NCBI GenBank assembly: GCA_900471605.1
Contig: UCEY01000052.1
Location: 1 to 62,946 of the forward strand
Length of the DNA: 62,946 nucleotides
Reading direction: 5' to 3'
DNA from: Hyphomicrobiales bacterium
GTDB taxonomy: Bacteria; Pseudomonadota; Alphaproteobacteria; Rhizobiales; Rhizobiaceae
Under the pieces are notes generated by a model. That model saw only the letters and a program-made list of their open reading frames with translations. It searched no databases and was not told the DNA's origin. Positions 48,919 through 58,314 of this stretch are shown piece by piece; the first letter of the stretch is position 1, and each line of letters opens with the position of its first letter. A program made the translations under genes and the position numbers.

Positions 48919-51390
48919 ATGGTAAGATTGATTGGTTATCTCTTTGGATTGGCCTGCGTCCTGTTTCTGGTCGTGGCCGCCGGTGTCGGTATCTACCTCA
49001 CCGGGATGACCAAGGACCTGCCGAACTACGAGGTGCTTGCCTCCTACGAACCGCCGGTCGCCACCCGCGTTCATGCCGGCAACGGCGCGCTGATGGCTGA
49101 ATATGCCCGCGAACGGCGCCTCTTCCTGCCGATCCAGGCGGTTCCTGATCGGGTCAAGGCTGCTTTCCTTTCGGCCGAAGACAAGAATTTCTACAGCCAT
49201 CCCGGCATCGACATCACGGGCCTTGGGCGCGCCGTCCTCTCCAACCTTCAGAACCTCGGCTCCGGTCGCCGGCCGGAAGGTGCCTCGACCATTACCCAGC
49301 AGGTGGCGAAGAACTTCCTTCTCTCCGCCGACCAGACGATCGACCGCAAGGTCAAGGAAGCGATCCTCTCCTTCCGCATCGAGCAGACCTATTCGAAGGA
49401 CAAGATCCTCGAACTCTATCTGAACGAGATCTTCTTCGGCCTGAACTCCTACGGCATCGCCGGCGCCGCGCTCACCTATTTCGACAAGTCGGTGACCGAA
49501 CTGACGACCGCCGAGGCCGCCTATCTTGCCGCCCTTCCCAAGGGCCCGGCCAACTACCATCCCTTCCGCCGCGAAAAGGCGGCGCTCGAGCGCCGCAACT
49601 GGGTCATCGATCGCATGGCCGAGAACGGCTACATCACCCAGCCCGATGCCGACGACGCCAAGAAGCAGCCGCTCGGCGTCAAGCAGCGCCGCACCGGCGC
49701 GCATGTGTTCGCCTCGGATTATTTCTCGGAAGAAGTGCGGCGCCAGCTTATCGAGCGCTATGGCGACAAGGCGCTCTACGAGGGCGGTCTCTCGGTGCGG
49801 ACCTCTCTCGATCCTGACCTTCAGGTTTTCGCGCGCAGCGCCCTGCAGAACGGTCTGGTAGAATATGACGAGCGTCGCGGTTTTCATGGGCCGATCGCCC
49901 AGATCGCCATGAGCGGCGCCCTTGGAAGTTCGGATTGGGGTCCGGAACTCGCCAAGCAGAAGTCGCTTTCTGACGTGCCGGAATGGAAGCTGGCGGTCGT
50001 GACGGAAGTCTCGGCGAAATCCGCCACGATCGGCCTGCAGCCCTCGACGGATGCGGCCGGCAAGGTCGATGCGGCCCGCGAGATGGGCACGATCAATGCC
50101 GACGACATGAAATGGGCCTATCGGGACTCCGCCAATAGCCGCAAGCCGGCGAAATCTCCGGACGGCGTGCTGAAGCCGGGCGACGTCGTCTACGTGCAGC
50201 CGATCAATCCGCAGGCCAAGACCTACAGGCTGCGCCAGCCGCCGAAGGTCCAGGGCGGTTTCGTCGCCATGGACCCGAATACGGGCCGCGTTCTGGCGAT
50301 GGCGGGCGGTTTCTCCTATTCGCAATCCGAATTCAACCGCGCCACCCAGGCGATGCGCCAGCCGGGTTCGTCGTTCAAGCCCTTCGTTTATTCGGCAGCG
50401 CTCGACAACGGCTATACGCCGGCTTCGGTCATCCTGGACGCCCCGATCGAGATCGTCTCCGGCGGTCAGGTCTGGCGGCCGGAAAACTACGGCGGCGAGG
50501 CGGGCGGCCCGTCGACGTTGCGCACCGGCATCGAAAAGTCCCGCAACCAGATGACCGTGCGCCTGGCGCAGGACATGGGCATGGAACTGGTCGCCGAATA
50601 TGCAGAGCGTTTCGGCATCTACGACAAGATGCTGCCGGTGCTCGCCATGTCGCTCGGCTCCGGCGAGACGACCGTCATGCGCATGGTCTCGGCCTATGCG
50701 GTCATCGCCAATGGCGGCAAGCAGATCAAGCCGACGGTCATCGACCGCATCCAGGACCGCTACGGCAAGACGATCTTCCGCCACGAGGAGCGCGCCTGCG
50801 ACGGCTGCAACTCCAATGACTGGGCCCACCAGGAGGAACCCAGCATCGTCGACAACCGCGAACAGGTTCTCGATCCGATGACGGCCTACCAGATCACCTC
50901 GATGATGCAGGGCGTTGTCCTGCGCGGCACGGCTGCCGGCAAGATCCCGGTCAAGGACCGCGATGTCGCCGGCAAGACCGGTACCACCAATGACGAAAAG
51001 GATGCCTGGTTCGTCGGCTTCACGCCGAACCTGGTGGCCGGTCTCTATATCGGCTTCGATACGCCGACGCCGCTTGGCCGTGCCGGCACCGGCGGTGGTC
51101 TCGCAGCCCCAATCTTCGGCGAGTTCCTCGCGCAGGCAGCCAAGTTGACGCCGGCCGAAAAGTTCCACGTGCCGGACGGCATGCAGCTCGTCGCCGTCAA
51201 CCGCAAGACCGGCATGGCGGCCATGGAAGGCCAGCCGGACACGATCGTCGAAGCCTTCAAGCCCGGCACCGGCCCGGCCGACGTCTTCCAGGTCATCGGC
51301 GACGGCGAATACATGACCCAGGACCAGATCTTCACCAACTCGCCCCAGGCGCAGCAGGCGGTCACCTCCGGCATGCCGGGACTGTTCTGA
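48919..51390 (+). CDS. mrcA: penicillin-binding protein 1A (bifunctional)
   Basis: 823 aa. Inner-membrane anchor near residues 4-28. The glycosyltransferase domain has SAEDKNFYSHPGID (catalytic Glu) and GASTITQQVAKNFLL. The transpeptidase domain has the nucleophile Ser484 (SSFK motif in QPGSSFKPF), the SxN region (EKSRNQ) and KTGT at Lys686. An OB-like insertion with PGDVVYVQPI lies between. It polymerises and cross-links peptidoglycan. A small CDGCNSND segment (about residue 630) with two cysteines is a family insertion. Confidence 0.97.
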   Translation: MVRLIGYLFGLACVLFLVVAAGVGIYLTGMTKDLPNYEVLASYEPPVATRVHAGNGALMAEYARERRLFLPIQAVPDRVKAAFLSAEDKNFYSHPGIDITGLGRAVLSNLQNLGSGRRPEGASTITQQVAKNFLLSADQTIDRKVKEAILSFRIEQTYSKDKILELYLNEIFFGLNSYGIAGAALTYFDKSVTELTTAEAAYLAALPKGPANYHPFRREKAALERRNWVIDRMAENGYITQPDADDAKKQPLGVKQRRTGAHVFASDYFSEEVRRQLIERYGDKALYEGGLSVRTSLDPDLQVFARSALQNGLVEYDERRGFHGPIAQIAMSGALGSSDWGPELAKQKSLSDVPEWKLAVVTEVSAKSATIGLQPSTDAAGKVDAAREMGTINADDMKWAYRDSANSRKPAKSPDGVLKPGDVVYVQPINPQAKTYRLRQPPKVQGGFVAMDPNTGRVLAMAGGFSYSQSEFNRATQAMRQPGSSFKPFVYSAALDNGYTPASVILDAPIEIVSGGQVWRPENYGGEAGGPSTLRTGIEKSRNQMTVRLAQDMGMELVAEYAERFGIYDKMLPVLAMSLGSGETTVMRMVSAYAVIANGGKQIKPTVIDRIQDRYGKTIFRHEERACDGCNSNDWAHQEEPSIVDNREQVLDPMTAYQITSMMQGVVLRGTAAGKIPVKDRDVAGKTGTTNDEKDAWFVGFTPNLVAGLYIGFDTPTPLGRAGTGGGLAAPIFGEFLAQAAKLTPAEKFHVPDGMQLVAVNRKTGMAAMEGQPDTIVEAFKPGTGPADVFQVIGDGEYMTQDQIFTNSPQAQQAVTSGMPGLF

Positions 51391-51500
51391 TTCAGTAGCG
51401 AGCGAATGGCTTGCGGGCGGCCCGGGCTTTACATCCGGGCTCGCTGCAACTATGTCCACGGCACCTAAAACCCCAACACAAAGAGCGAAGAACAAGCGCC

Positions 51501-52629
51501 ATGCGTGCGGAAATCATCAATGTAGTCGACGAAATCAAGCAGGCCATAAGCCTGCTGAGGAGGCATCTTTGACTGGGATCAGGCGGTAAGACGACTGGAC
51601 TGGTTGAACAACAAGTCAGAGGACCCGAACCTCTGGAACGATGCCGCCGAGGCGCAGAAGCTGATGCGCGAGCGCCAGCAACTCGATGACGGCATCAATG
51701 GCGTTAGGGCCATGGAGAGCCAACTCAACGACAATATCGAGCTGATCGAGCTTGGTGAGGAAGAGGGCGACGAAACGATCGTCAAGGAAGCCGAGGATGC
51801 GCTGAAGGCGCTGAAGGCGGAATCCGGCCGGCGCCAAGTCGAGGCCATGCTCTCGGGCGAAGCCGACAGCAACGACACCTATGTCGAAGTCCATTCCGGC
51901 GCCGGCGGCACGGAAAGCCAGGACTGGGCGAACATGCTCCTGCGCATGTACACCCGCTGGGCCGAACGCCAGCGTTTCAAGGTCGAACTGCTCGAAGTGC
52001 ATGACGGCGAAGAAGCCGGCATCAAGTCGGCGACCATCCTCGTCAAGGGCCACAATGCCTATGGCTGGCTGAAGACCGAATCGGGCGTGCACCGCCTGGT
52101 CCGTATCTCGCCCTATGACAGCAACGCGCGCCGCCACACGTCCTTCTCGTCCATCTGGGTCTACCCGGTGGTCGACGATTCGATCCAGATCGACATCAAC
52201 GAAAGCGACTGCCGCATCGATACCTATCGCTCGTCCGGCGCCGGCGGCCAGCACGTCAACACGACCGACTCGGCGGTGCGCATCACGCACATGCCGTCCG
52301 GCATCGTCGTGCAGTGCCAGCAGGAACGTTCGCAGCACAAGAACCGCGCCAAGGCCTGGGACATGCTGCGCGCCCGCCTTTACGAAGCCGAGCTGAAGAA
52401 GCGCGAAGAGGCGGCCAATGCGGAAGCTGCCTCCAAGACGGATATCGGCTGGGGCCACCAGATCCGCTCCTACGTGCTGCAGCCCTACCAGCTGGTCAAG
52501 GACCTGCGCACCGGCGTTTCGAGCACGGCGCCCGACGACGTGCTCGACGGCGAGCTGAACGAGTTCATGGAAGCGGCCCTTGCGCACCGCATCAGCGGTG
52601 CCGCAGACATGGCGGCCGATATCGACTAA
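51501..52629 (+). CDS. prfB: peptide chain release factor 2 (programmed +1 frameshift)
   Basis: 375 aa when read as 23 codons from the ATG at 51501, a +1 shift at CTT-TGA (51567-51572), and 352 codons from GAC at 51571. Without the shift the product stops at TGA. RF2 ends translation at UGA and UAA. The GGQ motif is at about 248-250 (SGAGGQHVNTTDSAV), and the stop-codon recognition tripeptide is Ser-Pro-Tyr at 203-205, where E. coli has SPF. The in-frame TGA is read by RF2 itself, so low RF2 increases shifting: the classic autoregulation. Confidence 0.96.
51558..51573 (+). promoter_or_regulatory. prfB programmed +1 frameshift site
   Basis: AGGAGG at 51558-51563 acts as an internal Shine-Dalgarno sequence three bases before the slippery codon CTT, which is followed by the stop TGA and a C (CTTTGAC). 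All elements of the classical bacterial prfB site are present. Confidence 0.93.
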
Positions 52630-52649
52630 GGCTGGTTTCACTGCACAAC

Positions 52650-52688
52650 AAAAAAGCGGCCGGACTTCGAAAAGTCCGGCCGCTTTTT
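52650..52688. terminator. bidirectional intrinsic terminator between prfB and the MFS gene
   Basis: AAAAAGCGGCCGGACTT and AAGTCCGGCCGCTTTTT form a perfect 17-base stem around CGAA. T runs at both ends suit termination of prfB (plus strand) and of the Bcr-like MFS gene (minus strand). Confidence 0.9.
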
Positions 52689-52705
52689 GTTTGGGGGCAG
52701 AGGAT

Positions 52706-53908
52706 TTATTCCGCGGCCGCCACGGCACCTTGACGGCTGCGCAGCACCGCAAGCGACAGCATGAAGACGACGACCGAGCACACTGCGATGACCGTGACCA
52801 TCGGCAGCGACGTGCCGTCGGCGAACATGCCGCCGAGGCCGACCACGACCGCCGAGGTCACGAACTGGATCGTGCCCATCATCGCCGATGCCGTGCCGGC
52901 GATCCGGCCGTGATGTTCGAGCGCCAGCACCGCTGCCGTCGGGATGATCATGCCGAGGAAGCCGTAGCCGCCGAACAGGAAGGCGGCCATCACATCGAGA
53001 CGGTCGATGCCGAGCGAGGTGACGAATGCCAGCATGACCATCATCGTCGAATAGCCGAACACCGCGCTGCGGATCACTTTGCGAAGCCCGATCTTGCGGG
53101 AAAGCCAGCCGTTCAGCTGCGACATGCCGATGAAGGCCACCGCATTGCACGAAAAGACGATGCTGTAGAAGGTCGGCGACAGGCCGTAATGCTCGATCAG
53201 CACGAAGGACGAATTGGCCACATAGATCATGTAGCTCGACATGCCGAACGAGGCGATCAGCACCAGCCCGAGATAATAGGGATCCCGAAGCAGCGTGCCA
53301 TAGGATTTCAGCGCGCCGGCAAGGCTGCTTTCGCTGCGGGCGGCGGGCAGGCGGGTTTCTTCGAGGAAGAAGACCGCAACGATGGCGCCGACCGCGCCGG
53401 CACCGACCATCACCCAGAAGATCAGCCGCCAGTCGCCGAACACGGTGACGATGCTGCCGGCAAGCGGGGCAAGAATCGGCGAGACGCTGAACACCAGCAT
53501 CAGCCGCGACATCAGCTGGGCCGCCGCCGGACCGGTATGCAGGTCGCGGACGATGGCGCGGCAGATGACGACGCCGGCGCAGGCGCCCATGCCCTGCAGG
53601 AACCGGAAGGCGATCAGCCACTCGATCGACGGCGACAGCGCACAGCCGATCGCACCGATGGCGTAAAGGGAGAGGCCGACATAAAGCGGCCGCTTGCGAC
53701 CGAACATGTCGGAGAGTGGGCCGTAGACGATCTGCGACACCGCCATGGCGGCGAAGAAGGAAATCAGGCTCGCCTGTACCTCGTGGCTGTTGGCATTGAG
53801 GTTTGCGCTGATGGTCGGCAGCGCCGGAAGGTACATGTCGAGAGCGAAAAGCCCGATAGCCGAAAGCAGCCCGAGCGACAGGGCATGCGAAGGAGCTCTG
53901 CTTTGCAT
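52706..53908 (-). CDS. Bcr/CflA-family multidrug efflux MFS transporter
   Basis: 400 aa from the ATG at 53908, 12 spans. LSAIGLFALDMYLPALPTISANL at the start, the motif GPLSDMFGRKRPLYVGL after span 2, and FRFLQGMGACAGVVICRAIVRD in span 4 are those of Bcr/CflA drug:proton antiporters (DHA1 family). Substrates of relatives include bicyclomycin and chloramphenicol. It is divergent from a TetR regulator with a perfect palindrome between them, so it is probably induced by its substrates. Confidence 0.9.
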   Translation of the reverse strand: MQSRAPSHALSLGLLSAIGLFALDMYLPALPTISANLNANSHEVQASLISFFAAMAVSQIVYGPLSDMFGRKRPLYVGLSLYAIGAIGCALSPSIEWLIAFRFLQGMGACAGVVICRAIVRDLHTGPAAAQLMSRLMLVFSVSPILAPLAGSIVTVFGDWRLIFWVMVGAGAVGAIVAVFFLEETRLPAARSESSLAGALKSYGTLLRDPYYLGLVLIASFGMSSYMIYVANSSFVLIEHYGLSPTFYSIVFSCNAVAFIGMSQLNGWLSRKIGLRKVIRSAVFGYSTMMVMLAFVTSLGIDRLDVMAAFLFGGYGFLGMIIPTAAVLALEHHGRIAGTASAMMGTIQFVTSAVVVGLGGMFADGTSLPMVTVIAVCSVVVFMLSLAVLRSRQGAVAAAE

Positions 53909-54033
53909 TTGGAAAAAACCTTTCCCGTCACCACATCTGCCGTGGTAACGGCAGGGCAAGGACGATTATGGGAGATGAATATGAAAGCCGGCCGCGTGCG
54001 GGAGGATGGGCCTAATCAATCATGTAAAAGATT

Positions 54034-54051
54034 TTGGACACAATTGTCCAA
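54034..54051. promoter_or_regulatory. palindromic operator between TetR and MFS genes
   Basis: TTGGACA-CAAT-TGTCCAA is a perfect inverted repeat with seven-base arms, ending 27 bp before the TetR ATG at 54079 and 126 bp from the MFS ATG at 53908. Such a site in a TetR/efflux divergent pair is typically the operator through which the regulator represses both genes. Confidence 0.7.
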
Positions 54052-54078
54052 TTCGTCAACCCCCGCTATAGTGATGTC

Positions 54079-54735
54079 ATGAAAAATTCGTCTGCCGAAC
54101 TTTCACGCGATTTAGATACTTGGCCGCCGGCACAGAACAAGCGCCAGGCGATCCTCAACGCGGCAGCCGATGTTTTTGCCCAGGAAGGTTTTGGTGGCGC
54201 CAGCATCGATGCGATCGCGGCAAGGGCAGGGGTGTCGCGCCAGACGATCTACAATCAGCTCGGCGACAAGGATAACCTCTTCAAGGTCGTGGTGGCTGAA
54301 ATCACCGACCGCTCCAGCGCCGGTTTTTTTCGCGTCCTCGATACTTTCCCCGTGGCGCCGCAGGATATCGAGACGGAGCTGACGCAATTTTCGGCCCAGC
54401 TCCTGCGCAAGGCGATCTGCGACCCGAACGGCCGCTGGCTGCGCAAGGTGGTCGAGACCGAAGGCGCCCGTTTCCCCGAGCTTTTCGAAACCTGGAAGGA
54501 ATACGGGCCGGGCAAGAAATATCCGGCCATCGCCGCACGGCTCGCGCAGCTTGCCCATGGCGGTTATCTCGAGATCGACGATCCGGCGCTTGCCGCCCGC
54601 CAGTACATGGCGCTTCTGGCGACCGACCTTCGCTACGACCAGCAGATCGGCCGCCAGACGCCGGAATCGGAGATCGACCAGATGGCGGCGAACGCCACCC
54701 GCACATTCTTGCGCGCCTTCACCCCGAAGCGCTGA
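54079..54735 (+). CDS. TetR/AcrR-family transcriptional regulator
   Basis: 218 aa from the ATG at 54079. Helix-turn-helix region: QAILNAAADVFAQEGFGGASIDAIAARAGVSRQTIYNQLGDKDNLF at about 23-68. The C-terminal domain (YMALLATDLRYDQQIG) resembles the AefR/TetR_C_7-like ligand-binding class. It is the likely repressor of the divergent efflux gene through the palindrome at 54034-54051. Confidence 0.9.
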   Translation: MKNSSAELSRDLDTWPPAQNKRQAILNAAADVFAQEGFGGASIDAIAARAGVSRQTIYNQLGDKDNLFKVVVAEITDRSSAGFFRVLDTFPVAPQDIETELTQFSAQLLRKAICDPNGRWLRKVVETEGARFPELFETWKEYGPGKKYPAIAARLAQLAHGGYLEIDDPALAARQYMALLATDLRYDQQIGRQTPESEIDQMAANATRTFLRAFTPKR

Positions 54736-54786
54736 GCTTTACGTACGCGAGGGCAAGAGGCTTTATTTGGGTGCGCTGACGCTGAG

Positions 54787-55560
54787 TCAGTTGTTGAACT
54801 GCTCGGCAAGAATTCGGTCGGACCAGGAATGGTTGGGATCGGACAGGATGCGCGCGGTGATCTCGGTCGATTGCGCCACCCGCACCTTCAGCACCGACTT
54901 CACCTCGGTATTGTCGGCAACGGCGTTGACCGGCCGTTTTTCCGGCTCGAGGATGTGGATGTCGACGCAGACATGGTTCGGCAAAAGCGCGCCGCGCCAG
55001 CGCCGCGGCCTGAACGCCGAGACCGGCGTCATGGCGAGCAGCGGCGCTTCCAGCGGCAGGATCGGTCCATGCGCCGACAGATTGTAGGCGGTGGAGCCTG
55101 CGGGCGTGGCGATCATCAGGCCGTCGCAGATCAGCTCCTCCAGCCGTACATGGCCGTCGATCTCGACGCGCAGCTTGGCTGCCTGGTAGGATTGCCGGAA
55201 GAGATAGACCTCGTTGATGGCGAGCGCCGTCGATGTCGAGCCGTCCTCGTTTTCGGTGGTCATCTTCAGCGGGTGGAATTCGTTTTCGACCGAAGAGGCA
55301 ACCCGCTCGTGAAGCTGCTCGGCGCGAAAATCGTTCATCAGGAAGCCGACCGAGCCGCAGTTCATGCCATAGACGCTTTTGCCCGTATGGATCGTGTCAT
55401 GCAACGTCTGCAGCATGAAGCCGTCGCCGCCGAGCGCCACGATCACGTCGGCCTCCGCGGTCGGCACGTTGCCGTAGAGCCGCACGAGTTCCTCCAGTGC
55501 GGACTGTGCTTCCGGCGCGGTCGAGGCGATGATGGAGAGCTTGTTCGTCTGGGACGCCAT
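54787..55560 (-). CDS. nadK: NAD kinase
   Basis: 257 aa from the ATG at 55560. Phosphorylates NAD to NADP. ALGGDGFMLQTLH is the GGDG motif, YGMNCGSVGFLMND and LICDGLMIATPAGSTAYNLSAHGPI are the NAD- and substrate-binding loops, and the C-terminal VNAVADNTEV closes the site. The frame continues 14 codons upstream without a better start. It is convergent with the TetR gene. Confidence 0.96.
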   Translation of the reverse strand: MASQTNKLSIIASTAPEAQSALEELVRLYGNVPTAEADVIVALGGDGFMLQTLHDTIHTGKSVYGMNCGSVGFLMNDFRAEQLHERVASSVENEFHPLKMTTENEDGSTSTALAINEVYLFRQSYQAAKLRVEIDGHVRLEELICDGLMIATPAGSTAYNLSAHGPILPLEAPLLAMTPVSAFRPRRWRGALLPNHVCVDIHILEPEKRPVNAVADNTEVKSVLKVRVAQSTEITARILSDPNHSWSDRILAEQFNN

Positions 55561-55812
55561 GAACGGGCCTTTGAAGGTGCCGCCACCCGACGGGGCGCGC
55601 AAGGGACGCTGTAACCAGTCGAGCTAACACGATCCTGTGACAGGAACATGCCGGCGGGACGGCACTCAGTACAGGAAAAACAGGCTTTTGGACAAGCACC
55701 TTGCAGCAGCGTGAGCGGGTGAAACCCTGAAATCCCTACACCCGCTCCGCACCGTCGCCGCGATTTTCTCTTTACAGGAAGGCAGAATCTGGTAACTCCC
55801 CCACTCTGAAGT

Positions 55813-55888
<76 letters not shown>

Positions 55889-56110
55889 TAAAAATCTCGT
55901 ATAAATGAATTGCTTAGGGTCATGGGAGGCTTCTCCGTCGATGTGGCCGGATTTTGCCTGTGGGTTGTCGTGGGTTCCGTGCGATGAGGATCGGCGACCA
56001 GGAAAACGTCGAACCTAATGGTGACGGCAACCATTCCTGTGGGAGAGGTAGGATTAAGTCGACCCTCGTCGATTTGCCCGCGCCGGCCATGCGGCGCACG
56101 GAAAAACGGT

Positions 56111-56320
56111 ATGGTTGAATTCGATAGAACGAAATTTTCGGTTGGCGATCGCGTCAAGCCGCGCCTTGGCGCCGAATTGAAGCTCGGTCGTACAAGAGGG
56201 ATTGGGACGGTCGTTGCCTCTGAGCATATCCAAGGCTGGGGCCATGGCCTGAAAGTGCAGTGGCCTGGGGAGGAACCGCCACGGAGTTTTGAAGACGCGA
56301 ATCTCTTCGATCCGGCTTAG
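56111..56320 (+). CDS. hypothetical protein, 69 residues
   Basis: ATG at 56111 gives MVEFDRTKFSVGDRVKPRLGAELKL..., a small basic, beta-rich protein with KVQWPGEEPPRSFEDANLFDP at the end. The pattern GDRVKPR...GIGTVV...WGHGLKVQW resembles small KOW/SH3-like domains, but I cannot name a family. No signal peptide. The upstream ribosome-binding site is weak (ACGG). It is moderately supported by codon use. Confidence 0.5.
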   Translation: MVEFDRTKFSVGDRVKPRLGAELKLGRTRGIGTVVASEHIQGWGHGLKVQWPGEEPPRSFEDANLFDPA

Positions 56321-56466
56321 CTAGGCGACCCTTTCGACGGCGGCCCGTTTTGCGTCGCCGTCGTCCGCAAGCGGAAGAGGCTCTTGGGAATTCCGGAAAC
56401 CTTATGCGATCGGCCCGGTTAGGCGGTCGTAGGGCATGTCTGGAGAACTCCAAGAGAGGAAATCCA

Positions 56467-56823
56467 ATGTTTGCAAAGATTCTCACCATCGGCGCATTGT
56501 CGCTCGGTCTCGCCACCGCCGCGGTGGCCCAATCGGGCTCAGGCTCCGGATCCAGCGGCGCTTCGGGCTCCGGTTCCGCGGGAACCAGCGGATCCGTGTC
56601 GGGCTCGGGGGCGAGCGGCTCCGGTTCTGCGACGCTCAACGGCAATACGGCTACCCCGCTTAGCGGGGCAGGGCGTGGTGCGCTTGATTCCAATACGACG
56701 GGCAGCACCTCCAGCAATTCCGGTGGTTCGAACTGCGCCCCGAACAATCTGCCTCAGGGCGGCGGCGGTGCCGCGACCAATTCTGGCGGGACTCCCCAGG
56801 CCGGGCAGGCGCAAAATTGCTGA
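56467..56823 (+). CDS. secreted Ser/Gly-rich low-complexity protein
   Basis: 119 aa, ATG at 56467 with GAGAGGAAATCC upstream. A clear signal peptide (MFAKILTIGALSLGLATAAVA, cleavage before QSG). The mature part is Ser/Gly/Ala/Asn-rich with degenerate GSGSSGAS-type repeats (about 22-60) and two cysteines (NCAPN and the C-terminal Cys). Similar short Ser/Gly proteins occur in rhizobia, but none with a known role that I recall. It could be exported to the periplasm or the surface. Confidence 0.7.
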   Translation: MFAKILTIGALSLGLATAAVAQSGSGSGSSGASGSGSAGTSGSVSGSGASGSGSATLNGNTATPLSGAGRGALDSNTTGSTSSNSGGSNCAPNNLPQGGGGAATNSGGTPQAGQAQNC

Positions 56824-56836
56824 TCCAAACTCCGGT

Positions 56837-56867
56837 GTGGCAGCGGGAGGTGTGCTTCCCGCTCCAC
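56837..56867. terminator. hairpin between the secreted protein gene and the lytic transglycosylase gene
   Basis: GTGG and CCAC, then AGCGGGA and TCCCGCT, form a bulged eleven-pair stem around GGTGTGCT, between the convergent stop codons. There is no clear T run, so termination here would be weak or Rho-assisted. Confidence 0.45.
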
Positions 56868-56877
56868 CAGCGTGGTT

Positions 56878-57807
56878 TCAGTTTCTAAGAACGGTGCACG
56901 GCACCCCCTGAGCCCTGATCTTGGCGCACAGATCGGTTGCCTCCGCTCGGGTGGCACGGCCGATCCGCGCAGCATAGCGCGGGCGATAGCCGAAATTGCC
57001 GCGTTTCTGCCGTACCACAAGCGCCCGTTCAGCGTTGAGGGGCGCCGGCAGCCTGCCGATCGTGGTGGCAAACAGCCGGCCGGCGATATTCGGATTGTAG
57101 TGGGCCGAAAGCTGCACGCCCCACGGGGCCCAGTCAGCCGAGGCAATCAGAACGCTCTCGTTGAGCCGCCTCGTGTTGGCGAGCCTCAAGCAGCCGTCGA
57201 TGAAGGGTTTGCCCGGATCGAGCGCCTGAGCCGCCGCCTCCGGCGGATTGTCCCTCCATGTCTCGGCGGAATGGCCGGTGATCGCAAACACGTAGTCGCG
57301 CGTTTCGATCGGCAGGCGCCCGGCCTTCAGGAACGTTTCCAGCCCCGCTTCCCCAGCATTGTAGGCTGCGGCCGCAAGCCCGAGATTGCCGAATCGGCCG
57401 CGCAGGTCGCTGAGATAGCGAGCCGACGCGGCAAGTGCTTCGGCGACGTCGAAGCTGTTTGCCAGCCCCCGGATCTTTGCTGTTCCCGGCATGAACTGGG
57501 CAATGCCCTCGGCGCCTTTCGGGCTCACCGCATTGGCCCGGAACAGGCTTTCGCGCCAGATCAGCCGAGCGAAAAATTCCGGCGGCAGCCCGTTCGTCAC
57601 GGCAAGCCGCTCCATCGCCTCGCAGAGATCCTGATTGAAGGTTTCGGCGCGAATGCAGAACCGGTCCATCCCGCCCGATGCCGCATGCTCGTATCGGCAT
57701 TCGGGAGAGGTTGGGTTTTCGGCAGCCGCGATGCGCCCGCCATGGGGCGGGACTGCCAATGACAAGGCCAGGCCTGTTTGCATGAGACGGCGAAACATCA
57801 TCGGCAT
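56878..57807 (-). CDS. lytic murein transglycosylase (SLT fold) with SPOR-like tail
   Basis: 309 aa from the ATG at 57807 (a longer frame starts at 57849). Signal sequence to about residue 30 (GRIAAA). The SLT domain has LIWRESLFRANAVSPKGAEGIAQFMPGTA with catalytic Glu86, and AAAYNAGEAGLETFL. The last 50 residues (RALVVRQKRGNF..., ATDLCAKIRAQGVPCTVLRN) resemble a SPOR-type repeat for binding denuded peptidoglycan. It cleaves the glycan backbone to anhydro-muropeptides. Two cysteine pairs may form disulfides. Confidence 0.85.
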   Translation of the reverse strand: MPMMFRRLMQTGLALSLAVPPHGGRIAAAENPTSPECRYEHAASGGMDRFCIRAETFNQDLCEAMERLAVTNGLPPEFFARLIWRESLFRANAVSPKGAEGIAQFMPGTAKIRGLANSFDVAEALAASARYLSDLRGRFGNLGLAAAAYNAGEAGLETFLKAGRLPIETRDYVFAITGHSAETWRDNPPEAAAQALDPGKPFIDGCLRLANTRRLNESVLIASADWAPWGVQLSAHYNPNIAGRLFATTIGRLPAPLNAERALVVRQKRGNFGYRPRYAARIGRATRAEATDLCAKIRAQGVPCTVLRN

Positions 57808-57873
57808 GCAATATGCCCAATCAGGCCGCGGCTTGAAAGCCTTCGGCACCGGGAACGTTCCGAACCGGCTCGT

Positions 57874-58245
57874 CTATCGCGTGGATTGCTCCAGAAGCGA
57901 TTGGCAGGACCGGTCCAGCGCGGCGAAATCCGCCCCGGCCATCGACTGGGTCTTTTCCAGCATCAGCTGCGTCTGTCTCTCGAACAGGGCATTGGTCTGG
58001 TCTTGGGGATAACCGATATCCCGCAGGATCACCAGCGCGGCATGCATATGCGCCTCGTCGCGGGATACGATGCCAGCGGTGATGTCGTTCTTGCCGAACT
58101 CCTTGGCCATGATCCCGCGCATCGAATAGAAGGCGGAACAGGATATGTGCTGTTCGGCGGAACGGATCGGCTCGGTCTGGGCGAAAGCCGGCGCCGCCGT
58201 CAGCAGCGCCGCTAAGACCCAAGTGATTTTCGCTTCCGTGGTCAT
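57874..58245 (-). CDS. exported hypothetical protein, 123 residues
   Basis: ATG at 58245, signal peptide MTTEAKITWVLAALLTAAPAFA (cleavage before QTE). The mature part is helical with two cysteines (HISCSAFYSMRGIMAK and SCQSLLEQ) and acidic and basic residues intermixed. I recognise no family. It lies between ugd and the transglycosylase, all on the minus strand, separated by 66-69 bp on each side. Confidence 0.65.
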   Translation of the reverse strand: MTTEAKITWVLAALLTAAPAFAQTEPIRSAEQHISCSAFYSMRGIMAKEFGKNDITAGIVSRDEAHMHAALVILRDIGYPQDQTNALFERQTQLMLEKTQSMAGADFAALDRSCQSLLEQSTR

Positions 58246-58314
58246 TCGGACACCTCTCGTGCGAAGCCCAAGGTTCCGGGCAACGCCTTCGATCCGACGC
58301 CTTCGGGACTTTCC

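Noticed and set aside
52580..54082. 500-codon plus-strand frame spanning the prfB end and the MFS gene
   Set aside because: Crosses a strong terminator and is antisense to the MFS gene; His/Asp/Arg-rich shadow.
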